A stretch of 7,178 bases of DNA from Frankiales bacterium (GCA_025464915.1 JAODNF010000118.1:1-7178); one strand, 5' to 3'. Shown: positions 1 through 6,522, counted from the stretch's first letter. Numbers and translations are program-made. Notes: generated by a model from the sequence alone, not told the origin.

Positions 1-339
1 GCCTGCGCCCGCAAGCTCGGGCTCGGCCGCAGCGACGCGCCGGTGCGCGCGAGCCGCAGCCGCGCCCTCGTGGTGGCCAAGGCCCACGAGGCGGCGGCCC
101 CGCTGCCGCACTTCACCGGCGTCATGACCACCGCGATCGCGCACACCAGGTACGAGAACGTGCGCTCCTGGCAGGCGCGCATGAAGAAGCGGGGCTGGGA
201 CATCACGGTCGACGGCAACTTCGGCCCGCAGAGCGCGCACGTCGCGGCCCGGTTCGCGACCGAGAAGAAGCTGACCACCAAGCCGGGCACGGTCGACCAC
301 GCGCTGTGGACCGCCGCCTGGGCGCTGCCCGTCACCTGA
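1..339 (+). CDS. C-terminal part of a peptidoglycan-binding-domain protein (5' truncated by window)
   Basis: The frame is open from the first base and ends at TGA 337-339, so only the last 112 residues are present; the GTG at 43 is an internal codon, not a supported start. Residues 51-109 read as a PG_binding_1-type domain: a helix with the S-W-Q-A-R-M-K-K-R-G-W pattern (56-66), the hallmark V-D-G-N-F-G-P (70-76), a second helix and a closing L-W-T-A-A-W before the C-terminus. Family knowledge: such domains hold secreted hydrolases, for example amidases, lysozyme-like enzymes and endolysins, on the cell wall. The preceding 50 residues are an Ala/Arg-rich linker with no recognisable catalytic motif, so the enzymatic activity, if any, lies upstream of the window. 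A phage-lysin origin is possible, but nothing else here looks phage-derived. The domain call is fairly safe; the whole-protein function is unknown. Confidence 0.75.
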   Translation, partial: ACARKLGLGRSDAPVRASRSRALVVAKAHEAAAPLPHFTGVMTTAIAHTRYENVRSWQARMKKRGWDITVDGNFGPQSAHVAARFATEKKLTTKPGTVDHALWTAAWALPVT

Positions 340-402
340 CGCGGTGCCCGGTCCCGGCGGGTGACAAGGGATCTGTGACTCTTCCGACTCCTGTCAGGTG
401 AC
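331..402. repeat. 10-bp perfect inverted repeat across the stop codon and intergenic gap
   Basis: GTCACCTGAC (331-340, overlapping the stop codon of the upstream gene) is the exact reverse complement of GTCAGGTGAC (393-402). The enclosed 52 nt carry two more GTGAC copies at 361-365 and 375-379. As RNA it could form a long-loop hairpin without a U-tract, so it is a poor intrinsic terminator. As DNA it looks like repeated half-sites for a binding protein. The repeat is read directly; the role is inference. Confidence 0.4.
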
Positions 403-405
403 AGG
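390..405. promoter_or_regulatory. 16-bp palindrome, candidate operator upstream of the protease gene
   Basis: CCTGTCAGGTGACAGG has 7-bp arms (CCTGTCA/TGACAGG) around a central GG, and it ends 63 nt before the GTG start of the M6 protease. The 2-nt centre cannot form an RNA loop, so a dimeric DNA-binding protein site is the more natural reading. The gap 340-468 contains no TA dinucleotide, so a standard TAnnnT -10 box cannot be placed there; an alternative sigma factor or a more distant promoter is possible. I do not recognise the regulator. Confidence 0.35.
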
Positions 406-468
406 AATCAGAACGGGCACGGCGAACGGTGAGGGATCCCCCCAGCCTCGCCCCCAGGAGCTCCCACC

Positions 469-3400
469 GTGCACCCCCTCCGGCGCCTGCGCGCTGTCGC
501 CTCCGCCGCGGCCCTCGTCACCCTGTCCGCCACGCTGCTCGCCGGCCAGCCGGCCGGCGCGCTGCAGCAGGTTCCGGGCGCGAACGTCCCTGCCCCGCTG
601 CCGAGCAGCGGCACGGTCGGCGGCCTGAAGGTCGAGAACTCCTTCGTCTCGCACCTCGGCTGGGTCAAGCCGGGGGAGGCGTACCCCTCGCGGTTCCTCG
701 TCTCGAACGCCAACGCCTCGGCGCGCAGCTTCTCGGTGAGCCTGCCCGAGACCAAGGGCATGCTCTGGACGCGCGCGTCCGCAGCGCTCGGCACGGTCGC
801 CCTCAAGGGCGGCGTCGTGACCTGGAAGGTCCCGAGCCTCGACTCGGGCGCGCGGGCGGTCCTGATCCTCGAGGCCACGGCAGAGACGACCGCGCAGGAG
901 CCGACCGTCGTCTGGCGCAATATCTCCAGCCGCGGCACCGTCACGACCGGGGGGTCCACGGCGGTGTTCGCGAGCCACGGACCCAAGGTCATCCCGCCGG
1001 CGGGCGGCTACGAGACGGCGCGCTACGGCGACCGCCCCTTCCCGGTGGTCCCGGTCGACTACACCGACTTCCAGCACACCCGCTCGTCGGCCAAGCTCGA
1101 CAACACCATCAACGGCAAGAGCAACCCAGCGTCGACGTTCAACCTCTACCAGGAGATCTCGTACGGGCAGCTCTTCCCGAACGCCACGATCCCCTCGGTC
1201 AAGCTCAAGAACAAGAGCTACTCCACCGACCCGGCGCCGCTGCACTTCTCCACCATCAACGCCGCGACGACCAACACGTGCACCGGCGCGACCCTGGTCA
1301 ACCCGCTGAACGGCGAGCCCAGCCCGCTCTACACCAGCCGGATCAAGGACGGCTGGTACCAGCTGCCCGGCATGCGGAGCTACTACGGCTCGGACGCGAA
1401 CGGCTCGGCGGTCGTGGGCTCCCTCACCGGTGTCGCTGCCCTGCAGAACATCGACGGCGGCTGCGGGCCGACCGCCAAGCTGGCCTACGACGCCGCGGTC
1501 GTCGCAGACCCGGACATCGACTACAGCGACTACGACACGGACAAGGACGGCGTCGTCGACTTCTTCGAGGTCATCTTCGAGGGCTGCGGCGGCAACGGCG
1601 AGAGCCAGCTCAACACGGACAACGCCAAGTGCAACGGCGTGGCGTACGACAACGTGTGGCCGCACAGCTCCACCCTCGAGTCGACCTACACCGACCCCGT
1701 CACGGGCCTGTCGGGGTACGTCTCCAAGGACCAGCTCAAGGACTACGAGGGCCACCCCCTCTGGTACACCGACACCACGTACAAGAAGCACACGACCAAG
1801 AACATGGGCAACGCCCTGAAGGTCTTCGTGCGCGTGGGTCCCTACAACGTCAACCCCGAGACGGCCATCGACTACGCGTCCGTCATCTCGCACGAGTACG
1901 GCCACTCCCTCGGCCTGCCGGACTACTACTCGACCGGCAGCCGGGAGACGTACGGCGACTGGATGATCATGGCGACGGACAAGTCGCAGAACATGGACGT
2001 CATTGGCAAGAAGGAGCTCGGCTGGGTCGTCCCGGAGGTGCTCCCGACCGGCGTCACCAAGGTCAAGAACTGGCACGACACCAAGCGCGACACCGGCGCG
2101 ATCCACTGGGTCACGCCGAAGGGCAAGCCCTACACGCTGTCCGACCGGAACGGCGACTTCGGCATCCACAACGGGCAGGCGTACTACGCGGCCCTGCCCG
2201 GCCGGAAGCTGCTCGACCCGAAGCTGATCACCGCCAACGGGGGCAAGCAGGTCTGGTACTCCGGCCAGGGCAACGACTTCGGCTGCGCCCCGCGGTCCGG
2301 CCACAACCTCGACCTCGCGATCCCCGGGCTCGCCGACCTGCCCGCGGGCACCAAGGTCAACCTGTCGTTCAAGAGCCTCTGGTCGATCGAGTGGGACTTC
2401 GACTACGGCTTCGTGATGACCGGCACTCCGGACTCGCACGGCACCTACACCTACAAGTCCCTCGCCTCGGCGAACAACTACACGACGCCGTCGGTGCTCA
2501 ACCCCAACCAGAACGGCTGCCAGCAGACCTACGGCAACGGCCTCACGGGCACGAGCACCTCGGCCAAGGCGGGGACGGCCACGGTCGACCGGGTCGCCGG
2601 CACCTACGACACCCCGGAGTTCGTGGACGACAGCTACGACGTCAGCTCCCTGGCCGGCGTCAAGGGCGGCACCATCCGGTTCAGCTACTCGACCGACCCC
2701 GGCACGGCCAAGCTCGGCTGGATCATCGACAACCTCAAGGTGACGGCGACGGTCAACGGCGCCCAGAAGGTCGTCTACAGCAGCGGCTTCGAGGGCAAGG
2801 ACGCGGGCAACGACCCGGTCGTCTACCCCGGCGGCTGCAAGGAGGACCTGACCGTCGACGGCGGACTGTGCACCACCGGGTTCCAGCTGCTGACCGCCGG
2901 TGCGCCGGCCGAGGCCGAGCACGCCTACCTGCTCGAGATGCGCGACCGCTCCGGCTTCGACTTCGACGGCCGCGGCCAGAACGACCGCGACGCGATCGGC
3001 TTCCAGCCCGGCGTGCTGCTGGACTACACCGACGAGGCGCACGGCTACGGCAACGCGGGCACCGACGACCCGCCGGCGCAGTCGCCGCTCGATGCGACGC
3101 CGACGCAGAAGAGCGAGACGCCGAACCTGAACGACGCGAGCTTCACCGAGGCCCGGGCGTCCTACAGCGACAGCAAGGCCAAGCCGCACTACGACAACTA
3201 CACGCAGCCCGGCACCGGTGGGGCCGAGCCGTGGACGTTCGCCTACGACTGCCTGAAGCTGCACGTGGACTCGATGTCCGGTGACACCGGCAACGCGGCG
3301 TCGAAGTACGACCTCGTCGGCAACGTGACCTTCACGACCGGCGGCGGCTGCGCAACGTTCAACTACGGCTACACGTCGAACGCCGAGGTCGCCCGCCCGA

Positions 3401-3561
3401 TCGGTGGCCCGGGCCTCCCGGTCGACGTGCCGAGCCCCGTGGCAGCCGGCGGGGGCAAGCCGGGCCTCGCCGCAACGGGCGGCCTCGGCGCGCCTGTCCT
3501 GGCGCTGATGGTGCTGCTCGGCTCCGCAGTGCTCGTGCGCCGGGTCCGGCGCACCGGCTAG
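469..3561 (+). CDS. Secreted, sortase-anchored M6 family (immune inhibitor A-like) zinc metalloprotease
   Basis: This 1030-residue protein starts at GTG 469, with AGGAG (456-460) 8 nt upstream. A signal peptide is visible: an Arg-rich start (R5, R6, R8), a hydrophobic core (about 9-25) and an A-G-A cleavage site at 29-31. Residues about 45-165 look like a secreted beta-sandwich. The M6 peptidase region runs from about 185 to 540. It contains an EF-hand-type loop (D356, D358, D360, G361, D364, E367), the zinc motif H-E-Y-G-H-S-L-G-L-P-D (H475, E476, H479, D485 as possible third ligand) and a following W-M-I-M-A Met-turn-like segment (498-502). The C-terminal half (about 630-830) has jelly-roll-like blocks such as the GWIIDN segment, as in the InhA C-terminal region. 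A Gly/Pro linker leads to LAATG (1000-1004), a hydrophobic stretch (1006-1023) and an R-R-V-R-R tail, a sortase E-type sorting signal. By family it degrades extracellular proteins; the natural substrate is unknown. No frameshift is seen. Confidence 0.93.
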   Translation: MHPLRRLRAVASAAALVTLSATLLAGQPAGALQQVPGANVPAPLPSSGTVGGLKVENSFVSHLGWVKPGEAYPSRFLVSNANASARSFSVSLPETKGMLWTRASAALGTVALKGGVVTWKVPSLDSGARAVLILEATAETTAQEPTVVWRNISSRGTVTTGGSTAVFASHGPKVIPPAGGYETARYGDRPFPVVPVDYTDFQHTRSSAKLDNTINGKSNPASTFNLYQEISYGQLFPNATIPSVKLKNKSYSTDPAPLHFSTINAATTNTCTGATLVNPLNGEPSPLYTSRIKDGWYQLPGMRSYYGSDANGSAVVGSLTGVAALQNIDGGCGPTAKLAYDAAVVADPDIDYSDYDTDKDGVVDFFEVIFEGCGGNGESQLNTDNAKCNGVAYDNVWPHSSTLESTYTDPVTGLSGYVSKDQLKDYEGHPLWYTDTTYKKHTTKNMGNALKVFVRVGPYNVNPETAIDYASVISHEYGHSLGLPDYYSTGSRETYGDWMIMATDKSQNMDVIGKKELGWVVPEVLPTGVTKVKNWHDTKRDTGAIHWVTPKGKPYTLSDRNGDFGIHNGQAYYAALPGRKLLDPKLITANGGKQVWYSGQGNDFGCAPRSGHNLDLAIPGLADLPAGTKVNLSFKSLWSIEWDFDYGFVMTGTPDSHGTYTYKSLASANNYTTPSVLNPNQNGCQQTYGNGLTGTSTSAKAGTATVDRVAGTYDTPEFVDDSYDVSSLAGVKGGTIRFSYSTDPGTAKLGWIIDNLKVTATVNGAQKVVYSSGFEGKDAGNDPVVYPGGCKEDLTVDGGLCTTGFQLLTAGAPAEAEHAYLLEMRDRSGFDFDGRGQNDRDAIGFQPGVLLDYTDEAHGYGNAGTDDPPAQSPLDATPTQKSETPNLNDASFTEARASYSDSKAKPHYDNYTQPGTGGAEPWTFAYDCLKLHVDSMSGDTGNAASKYDLVGNVTFTTGGGCATFNYGYTSNAEVARPIGGPGLPVDVPSPVAAGGGKPGLAATGGLGAPVLALMVLLGSAVLVRRVRRTG

Positions 3562-3586
3562 CGCGGCGGCGCGCGATGATGGGCGC

Positions 3587-4249
3587 GTGCTGACCCTCGA
3601 GGACGTGACCGTCGTGCGCGGTGGCACGACGGTGCTCGACCGGGTCAGGGCGTCGTTCCCGGCGGGCCGGTGCACCGCTGTCGCCGGGCCGTCCGGTGCC
3701 GGCAAGTCCACGGTCCTGCGGCTCCTCGACCGGCTTCTGGAGCCCTCGTCGGGACAGGTGCTCTTCCACGGGCGCCCGCTTCCCTCGTACGACGTGCTCG
3801 AGCTCCGCCGCCGGGTGGGGCTGGTCCAGCAGGCACCCGTGCTGCTGGGTACGACGGTGCTGGCCGACCTCCGGGTCGGCCGGCCGGAGCTGACCGGGGA
3901 CGAGGCCGTGGGGCTCCTCGAGCGGGCCGGCCTGGACCTGGCCCTCGACCGGACCACCGCGGACCTGTCGGGCGGCGAGGCGCAGCGGCTCTGCCTCGCG
4001 CGCGCCCTCGCGGTCGGCCCGGAGGTGCTGCTGCTCGACGAGCCGACGTCTGCCCTTGACGCCGTTGCTGCCCAGGCGGTCGAGCGGGTCGTGCGGTCTC
4101 TCGTCGGGGAGGGGCTCTCGGCGGTGCTGGTGAGCCACGACCTGCGGCAGGCCCGCCGGCTGGCGGACGACGTCGTGGTCCTCGAGCGCGGTCGCGTCGT
4201 CGAGTCGGGCCCCGCGTCCGAGTCCGCCTACTTCGAGGGGTCGGCATGA
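3587..4249 (+). CDS. fetA: ABC transporter ATP-binding protein, FetA/YbbL-like (putative iron/metal exporter ATPase)
   Basis: This 220-residue cytoplasmic ATPase subunit is predicted to drive the membrane partner encoded next. All ABC motifs are present in order: Walker A G-P-S-G-A-G-K-S-T (34-42), Q-loop Q81/Q82, signature L-S-G-G-E-A-Q-R (127-134), Walker B V-L-L-L-D-E (147-152), D-loop S-A-L-D (155-158) and H-loop H184. The length fits the short single-domain FetA/YbbL type. The specific name rests mainly on the adjacent UPF0014 permease, because the ATPase alone would only be assignable to the ABC superfamily. The GTG at 3587 is the first start codon in frame after the protease stop (25-nt gap). 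The ribosome-binding site is weak, and the two ATGs at 3576 and 3579 are out of frame. No terminator is visible after the protease gene, so read-through from it cannot be excluded. Iron as substrate is by homology to E. coli FetAB only. Confidence 0.85.
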   Translation: MLTLEDVTVVRGGTTVLDRVRASFPAGRCTAVAGPSGAGKSTVLRLLDRLLEPSSGQVLFHGRPLPSYDVLELRRRVGLVQQAPVLLGTTVLADLRVGRPELTGDEAVGLLERAGLDLALDRTTADLSGGEAQRLCLARALAVGPEVLLLDEPTSALDAVAAQAVERVVRSLVGEGLSAVLVSHDLRQARRLADDVVVLERGRVVESGPASESAYFEGSA

Positions 4250-5004
4250 ACCCAGCCGTCCCCTCCTGGTGGGGCGTCGCCGCGTCCGTCGCCCTCGTGG
4301 GCCTGACCCTCGTGATCGTGCTCCGGGAGCAGCTCGGGCTGACCCGTGAGGTGGCCATCGCGTCGGTGCGGGCCATCGTCCAGCTGGTCGCGGTCGGCGC
4401 CCTGCTCGGCGTGCTCTTCGACCACGCCGGTCTGCTCGGCGCCGTCGGCTGGGTGCTGGCGATGGTGCTCGTCGGCGCGGCGGTCGCTGGTCGTCGCGGG
4501 GCGGGAGTGCCTGGTGCGCAGGCGATCGCGGCCGCGTCGATCGCCGCAGGCACCGCCGTCACGCTGGGCCTGCTGGTGGCGGCGCAGGTCGTCGACGCGC
4601 ACCCGCGTGTCCTCGTACCCGTCGGCGGCATGGTCGTGTCCGCGGCGACCCGCGGCACGTCGGTGGCGCTGCTGCGGATGGCCGAGGAGGCGGTCAGCGG
4701 CCGCCGCCAGGTCGAGGCCAGGCTCGCCCTCGGGCTGCCGGGCGCTGTCGCCTTCGCGCCGCACCGCCGTACCGCCCTACGGGCCGCGCTGGTCACCGAC
4801 ATCGACGCCGTGAAGACCGTCGGGCTCATCTCGCTGCCCGGTGCGATGACCGGACTGCTCCTCGCCGGCGTCGACCCGCTCACGGCCATCCGCTACCAGG
4901 TCGTCGTGATGTGGATGATCCTGGGCGCGGTCACGGTCTCTACGGCAGTGGCGGCTCGGCTCGCCGTGAGCCGGCTCTTCGACGACGCCGAGCGGCTGGT
5001 CTGA
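4246..5004 (+). CDS. fetB: ABC transporter permease, FetB/UPF0014 family (putative iron/metal export)
   Basis: This 252-residue integral membrane protein has about seven hydrophobic segments, near residues 8-26, 38-58, 63-82, 92-114, 122-143, 191-209 and 217-240. Family-typical blocks are visible: A-S-V-R-A-I-V-Q-L (39-47), L-V-P-V-G-G-M-V (123-130), and the strongly conserved C-terminal block with K-T-V-G-L-I-S-L-P-G-A-M-T-G (190-203) and R-Y-Q-V-V-V-M-W-M (216-224). The length is close to E. coli FetB (about 260). The ATG overlaps the stop of the ATPase gene (ATGA, 4246-4249), and GAGGGG (4235-4240) lies 5 nt upstream, so the two subunits are almost certainly translationally coupled. E. coli FetAB is known to export iron and protect against oxidative stress; transferring that substrate to this protein is inference. 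No separate substrate-binding protein is present, which suits an exporter. Confidence 0.88.
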   Translation: MNPAVPSWWGVAASVALVGLTLVIVLREQLGLTREVAIASVRAIVQLVAVGALLGVLFDHAGLLGAVGWVLAMVLVGAAVAGRRGAGVPGAQAIAAASIAAGTAVTLGLLVAAQVVDAHPRVLVPVGGMVVSAATRGTSVALLRMAEEAVSGRRQVEARLALGLPGAVAFAPHRRTALRAALVTDIDAVKTVGLISLPGAMTGLLLAGVDPLTAIRYQVVVMWMILGAVTVSTAVAARLAVSRLFDDAERLV

Positions 5005-5588
5005 TGCTCGTCCACCCCTGGGACGCCGGGACAGCGGACGAGTGGCGCGCGTTCGTCGCGGCCCAGACCGTCGGCACGCTCGTGGTCCCGACGGGCGACC
5101 TGCCCGTTGTCGTCCCGACCCACTACGTCTGGGACGGGACCGCGGTGCTGCTCCACCTGGCGCGTCCGAACCCGGCCCTGAAGGCGCTCGGCCAGCGTGC
5201 CCTGTTCAGCGTGCACGGCGACTGGGCGTACGTCCCTGCCGCAGCCAAGGCGATCGGCGACGAGGACCCCGCGCTGGGGATCCCGACGAGCTACTACGCG
5301 GCGGTCACCTTGACCTGCGACGTCGAGGTGCTCGAGGGGCCGGAGCTGCTGGACGTGCTGCGCGCGTCCCTGCTGCGCTTCGAGCCCGGGTCCGGCGTCG
5401 CCGACCCGTCCGTGCACGAGCGCAAGCTGCCCGGGATCCGCGGGCTGCGACTCACGCCGACCGGCGTGCAGGCCAAGTTCAAGTACGGCGGCAACGTCGA
5501 CGACGCCCACCGCGCGCACATCGCGGAGGACCTCCCGCCAGGGGCGCGGGCGCACCTCGAGCGCCGGACCCCGATGATGGACGGATGA
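5004..5588 (+). CDS. FMN-binding split-barrel protein, PaiB-like (pyridoxamine 5'-phosphate oxidase-like superfamily)
   Basis: This 194-residue protein has the layout of the PaiB / 'FMN-binding negative transcriptional regulator' family (about 200 residues). Recognisable blocks are an N-terminal barrel strand (T25-L-V-V), H-L-A-R-P-N-P (51-57), G-D-W-A-Y-V-P (72-78), I-P-T-S-Y-Y (93-98, where family members more often have an aromatic W in the P-T-W-N-Y motif) and F-K-Y-G-G-N (159-164, matching the usual K-L-S-Q-N-like block near the FMN site). There is no helix-turn-helix, so the 'transcriptional regulator' label inherited from B. subtilis PaiB should not be taken literally; flavin or cofactor binding is the safer prediction. 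The chosen ATG at 5004 overlaps the fetB stop by one base (TGATG). A longer reading from 4911 would overlap fetB by 94 nt with a basic extension foreign to the family. Why it sits with a metal exporter is unknown. Confidence 0.78.
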   Translation: MLVHPWDAGTADEWRAFVAAQTVGTLVVPTGDLPVVVPTHYVWDGTAVLLHLARPNPALKALGQRALFSVHGDWAYVPAAAKAIGDEDPALGIPTSYYAAVTLTCDVEVLEGPELLDVLRASLLRFEPGSGVADPSVHERKLPGIRGLRLTPTGVQAKFKYGGNVDDAHRAHIAEDLPPGARAHLERRTPMMDG

Positions 5589-5617
5589 ACCCCCACGACG
5601 CTGCGGCCCCGCGATGA
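5585..5617 (+). other. 10-codon mini-ORF bridging the flavin protein and DUF3151 genes
   Basis: An ATG at 5585 overlaps the preceding stop as ATGA. It opens a reading frame for M-N-P-H-D-A-A-A-P-R, and its TGA (5615-5617) overlaps the next gene's ATG, again as ATGA. It thus fills the 25-nt spacer exactly and could pass ribosomes to DUF3151, which has no clear ribosome-binding site. The geometry is read directly. Translation and function are speculative, and chance is possible because ATGA is a frequent junction here. Confidence 0.2.
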
Positions 5618-6030
5618 GCATCACCGGCAAGGACCTGCTGGGCGGCCCGCCTCCCACGCTGCTGCCCGAGGAGCCGGGCGCGACGCTCCTCGCCGCCCAG
5701 GCCGACCCGGCCACTGTCGCGGCGCAGCACCCCACGTCGAGCGCCGCCTGGGCAGCCCTTGCGGACGACGCCTGGGGGCGAGGGGCCGTCATCGAGTCGT
5801 ACGCCTATGCCCGCACCGGCTACCACCGCGGCCTCGACGCGCTGCGCCGGAACGGCTGGAAGGGCTTTGGCCCGGTGCCGTTCGACCACGCGCCGAACCA
5901 GGGCTTCCTGCGTGCGCTGTTCGCCCTGGGCCGGGCCGCCGACTCGATCGGGGAGACCGAGGAAGCAGACCGGATCAGCCAGTTCCTGGACGACTCGGAC
6001 CCGACCGCGGCGACGAAGCTGACTGCCTGA
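5614..6030 (+). CDS. DUF3151 domain-containing protein, function unknown
   Basis: This 138-residue protein matches the actinobacterial DUF3151 family along nearly its whole length. It has the P-E-E-P block near the N-terminus (18-21), H-P-T-S-S-A-A-W-A-A-L-A-D (39-51), the signature E-S-Y-A-Y-A-R-T-G-Y-H-R-G-L-D-A-L-R-R (61-79), G-W-K-G-F-G-P-V-P-F (81-90), N-Q-G-F-L-R-A-L (95-102) and a D-D-S-D-P terminus (126-130). The paired-helix character resembles a small TPR-like fold. It has no signal peptide or membrane segment, so it is cytosolic. No biochemical role is established to my knowledge. The ATG at 5614 has no evident Shine-Dalgarno; translation may be coupled to the upstream gene or to the mini-ORF that ends on it. 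It is the last gene of the co-directional run that begins with the ABC ATPase, and it lies near purA, an arrangement I recall from other actinobacteria. Confidence 0.88.
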   Translation: MSITGKDLLGGPPPTLLPEEPGATLLAAQADPATVAAQHPTSSAAWAALADDAWGRGAVIESYAYARTGYHRGLDALRRNGWKGFGPVPFDHAPNQGFLRALFALGRAADSIGETEEADRISQFLDDSDPTAATKLTA

Positions 6031-6037
6031 ACCCTTG

Positions 6038-6081
6038 CGTCCTTTTCTCTGAGCCTGACCGAGGCGCCAGATCCAAGGACG
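6038..6081. terminator. Weak candidate terminator between convergent genes
   Basis: The 51-nt gap between DUF3151 (+) and the reverse-strand gene holds CGTCCTT (6038-6044) and its reverse complement AAGGACG (6075-6081), with a smaller GCCT/AGGC pair (6053-6056/6062-6065) inside. No U-tract follows the outer stem on either strand. The position between convergent stops suits a bidirectional terminator, but the structure is weak. Confidence 0.22.
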
Positions 6082-6507
6082 TCACGACGCCGGCGGGCTG
6101 ACCCTGCGGCCGAGTCCCAGCAGGGTGCTCGCACCGGGCAGGCTGGTCAGCGAGGCGATCCGCTCGTTGGTCTCCGCGATCGTGCGGAGCACCGGGAGCA
6201 GGTCGCGCTGCACTCGGGTCATCGCCTCGGGCAGCGTGCTCACGACCGGGTCGTCGAGCACCTCAGCCACCCGGTGCAGACCTGGTGTGAGCTCGTCGAC
6301 CAGCCCCTCCATCTTGGTGGCGAGCCGGTTCAGGGTCTGCACGGTCTCCTTGGCGCCCGCTGTCGCGTCGGACAGGTTGCGCACGGCGGCGCTCAGGTCG
6401 GCCACCGCGCCCGGCAGCGCAGCCAGAGCGGCCGTCTGCGCCTGCAGGACCGACAGCACGCTGCTCGTCACGAGGTCGAGCCCGGGGATCTTCGCCACGA
6501 GCTCCAC
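6082..6507 (-). CDS. Hypothetical small alpha-helical (coiled-coil-like) protein
   Basis: This encodes about 141 residues from GTG 6507, ending at TGA (complement of 6082-6084). The frame also has a TTG at 6531, which would give 149 residues, but that TTG lacks a ribosome-binding site and lies inside a hairpin arm. GGAGGAAG (complement of 6520-6527) precedes the GTG by 12-15 nt, somewhat long but better. A GTG at 6498 (M-A-K-I-P-G...) is a further option. The protein is rich in Ala, Leu, Val and Thr with few aromatics. It shows long amphipathic heptad-like stretches, including A-V-A-D-L-S-A-A-V-R-N-L, L-V-D-E-L-T-P-G-L-H-R-V, and V-Q-R-D-L-L-P-V-L-R-T-I followed by A-E-T-N-E-R-I. There is no signal peptide, transmembrane segment or catalytic motif. 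It resembles helical-bundle proteins (apolipoprotein-like or scaffold types), but I do not recognise a family. The clean coding pattern and its own strand argue that it is real. Confidence 0.65.
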   Translation of the reverse strand: MELVAKIPGLDLVTSSVLSVLQAQTAALAALPGAVADLSAAVRNLSDATAGAKETVQTLNRLATKMEGLVDELTPGLHRVAEVLDDPVVSTLPEAMTRVQRDLLPVLRTIAETNERIASLTSLPGASTLLGLGRRVSPPAS

Positions 6508-6515
6508 GTTACGGC

Positions 6516-6521
6516 TAGACT
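6516..6521 (+). promoter_or_regulatory. Candidate -10 box for purA (TAGACT)
   Basis: TAGACT fits the actinobacterial TAnnnT -10 consensus and lies about 65 nt before the purA start. The best upstream match is TTCGCC (6491-6496, 19-nt spacing), a poor -35. The site overlaps the 5' end of the divergent gene, so the two transcripts may interfere. It would start purA RNA around 6527-6529. Confidence 0.35.
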
Positions 6522-6522
6522 T

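Noticed and set aside
43..45. GTG at 43 as the true start of the peptidoglycan-binding protein
   Set aside because: The frame is open to base 1 with similar composition, and a bare binding domain without a signal peptide would make little sense; the gene is cut by the window edge.
1..339. Phage lysin or prophage remnant at the left edge
   Set aside because: Wall-binding domains are common in chromosomal hydrolases, and no holin, integrase, attachment site or other phage gene is in the window.
429..3284. A 951-codon open frame on the plus strand overlapping the protease in another frame
   Set aside because: It is low-complexity Arg/Gln/Gly/Pro-rich sequence with no motif; the true frame has a signal peptide, HExxH and a sorting signal.
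394..3957. A 1187-codon open frame on the minus strand opposite the protease and the start of the ABC ATPase gene
   Set aside because: It is an antisense shadow: Arg/Val/Gly/Ala-rich with no domain pattern, and across the protease its second codon positions face the second positions of the real gene, as expected in GC-rich DNA.
4911..5003. Upstream extension of the flavin protein to a start at 4911
   Set aside because: It would overlap fetB by 94 nt and add a basic, repetitive N-terminus; the ATG at 5004 overlaps the fetB stop and fits the family start.
5004..5588. Reading the PaiB-like protein as a classical transcription repressor
   Set aside because: No helix-turn-helix is visible; only the flavin split-barrel features can be supported.
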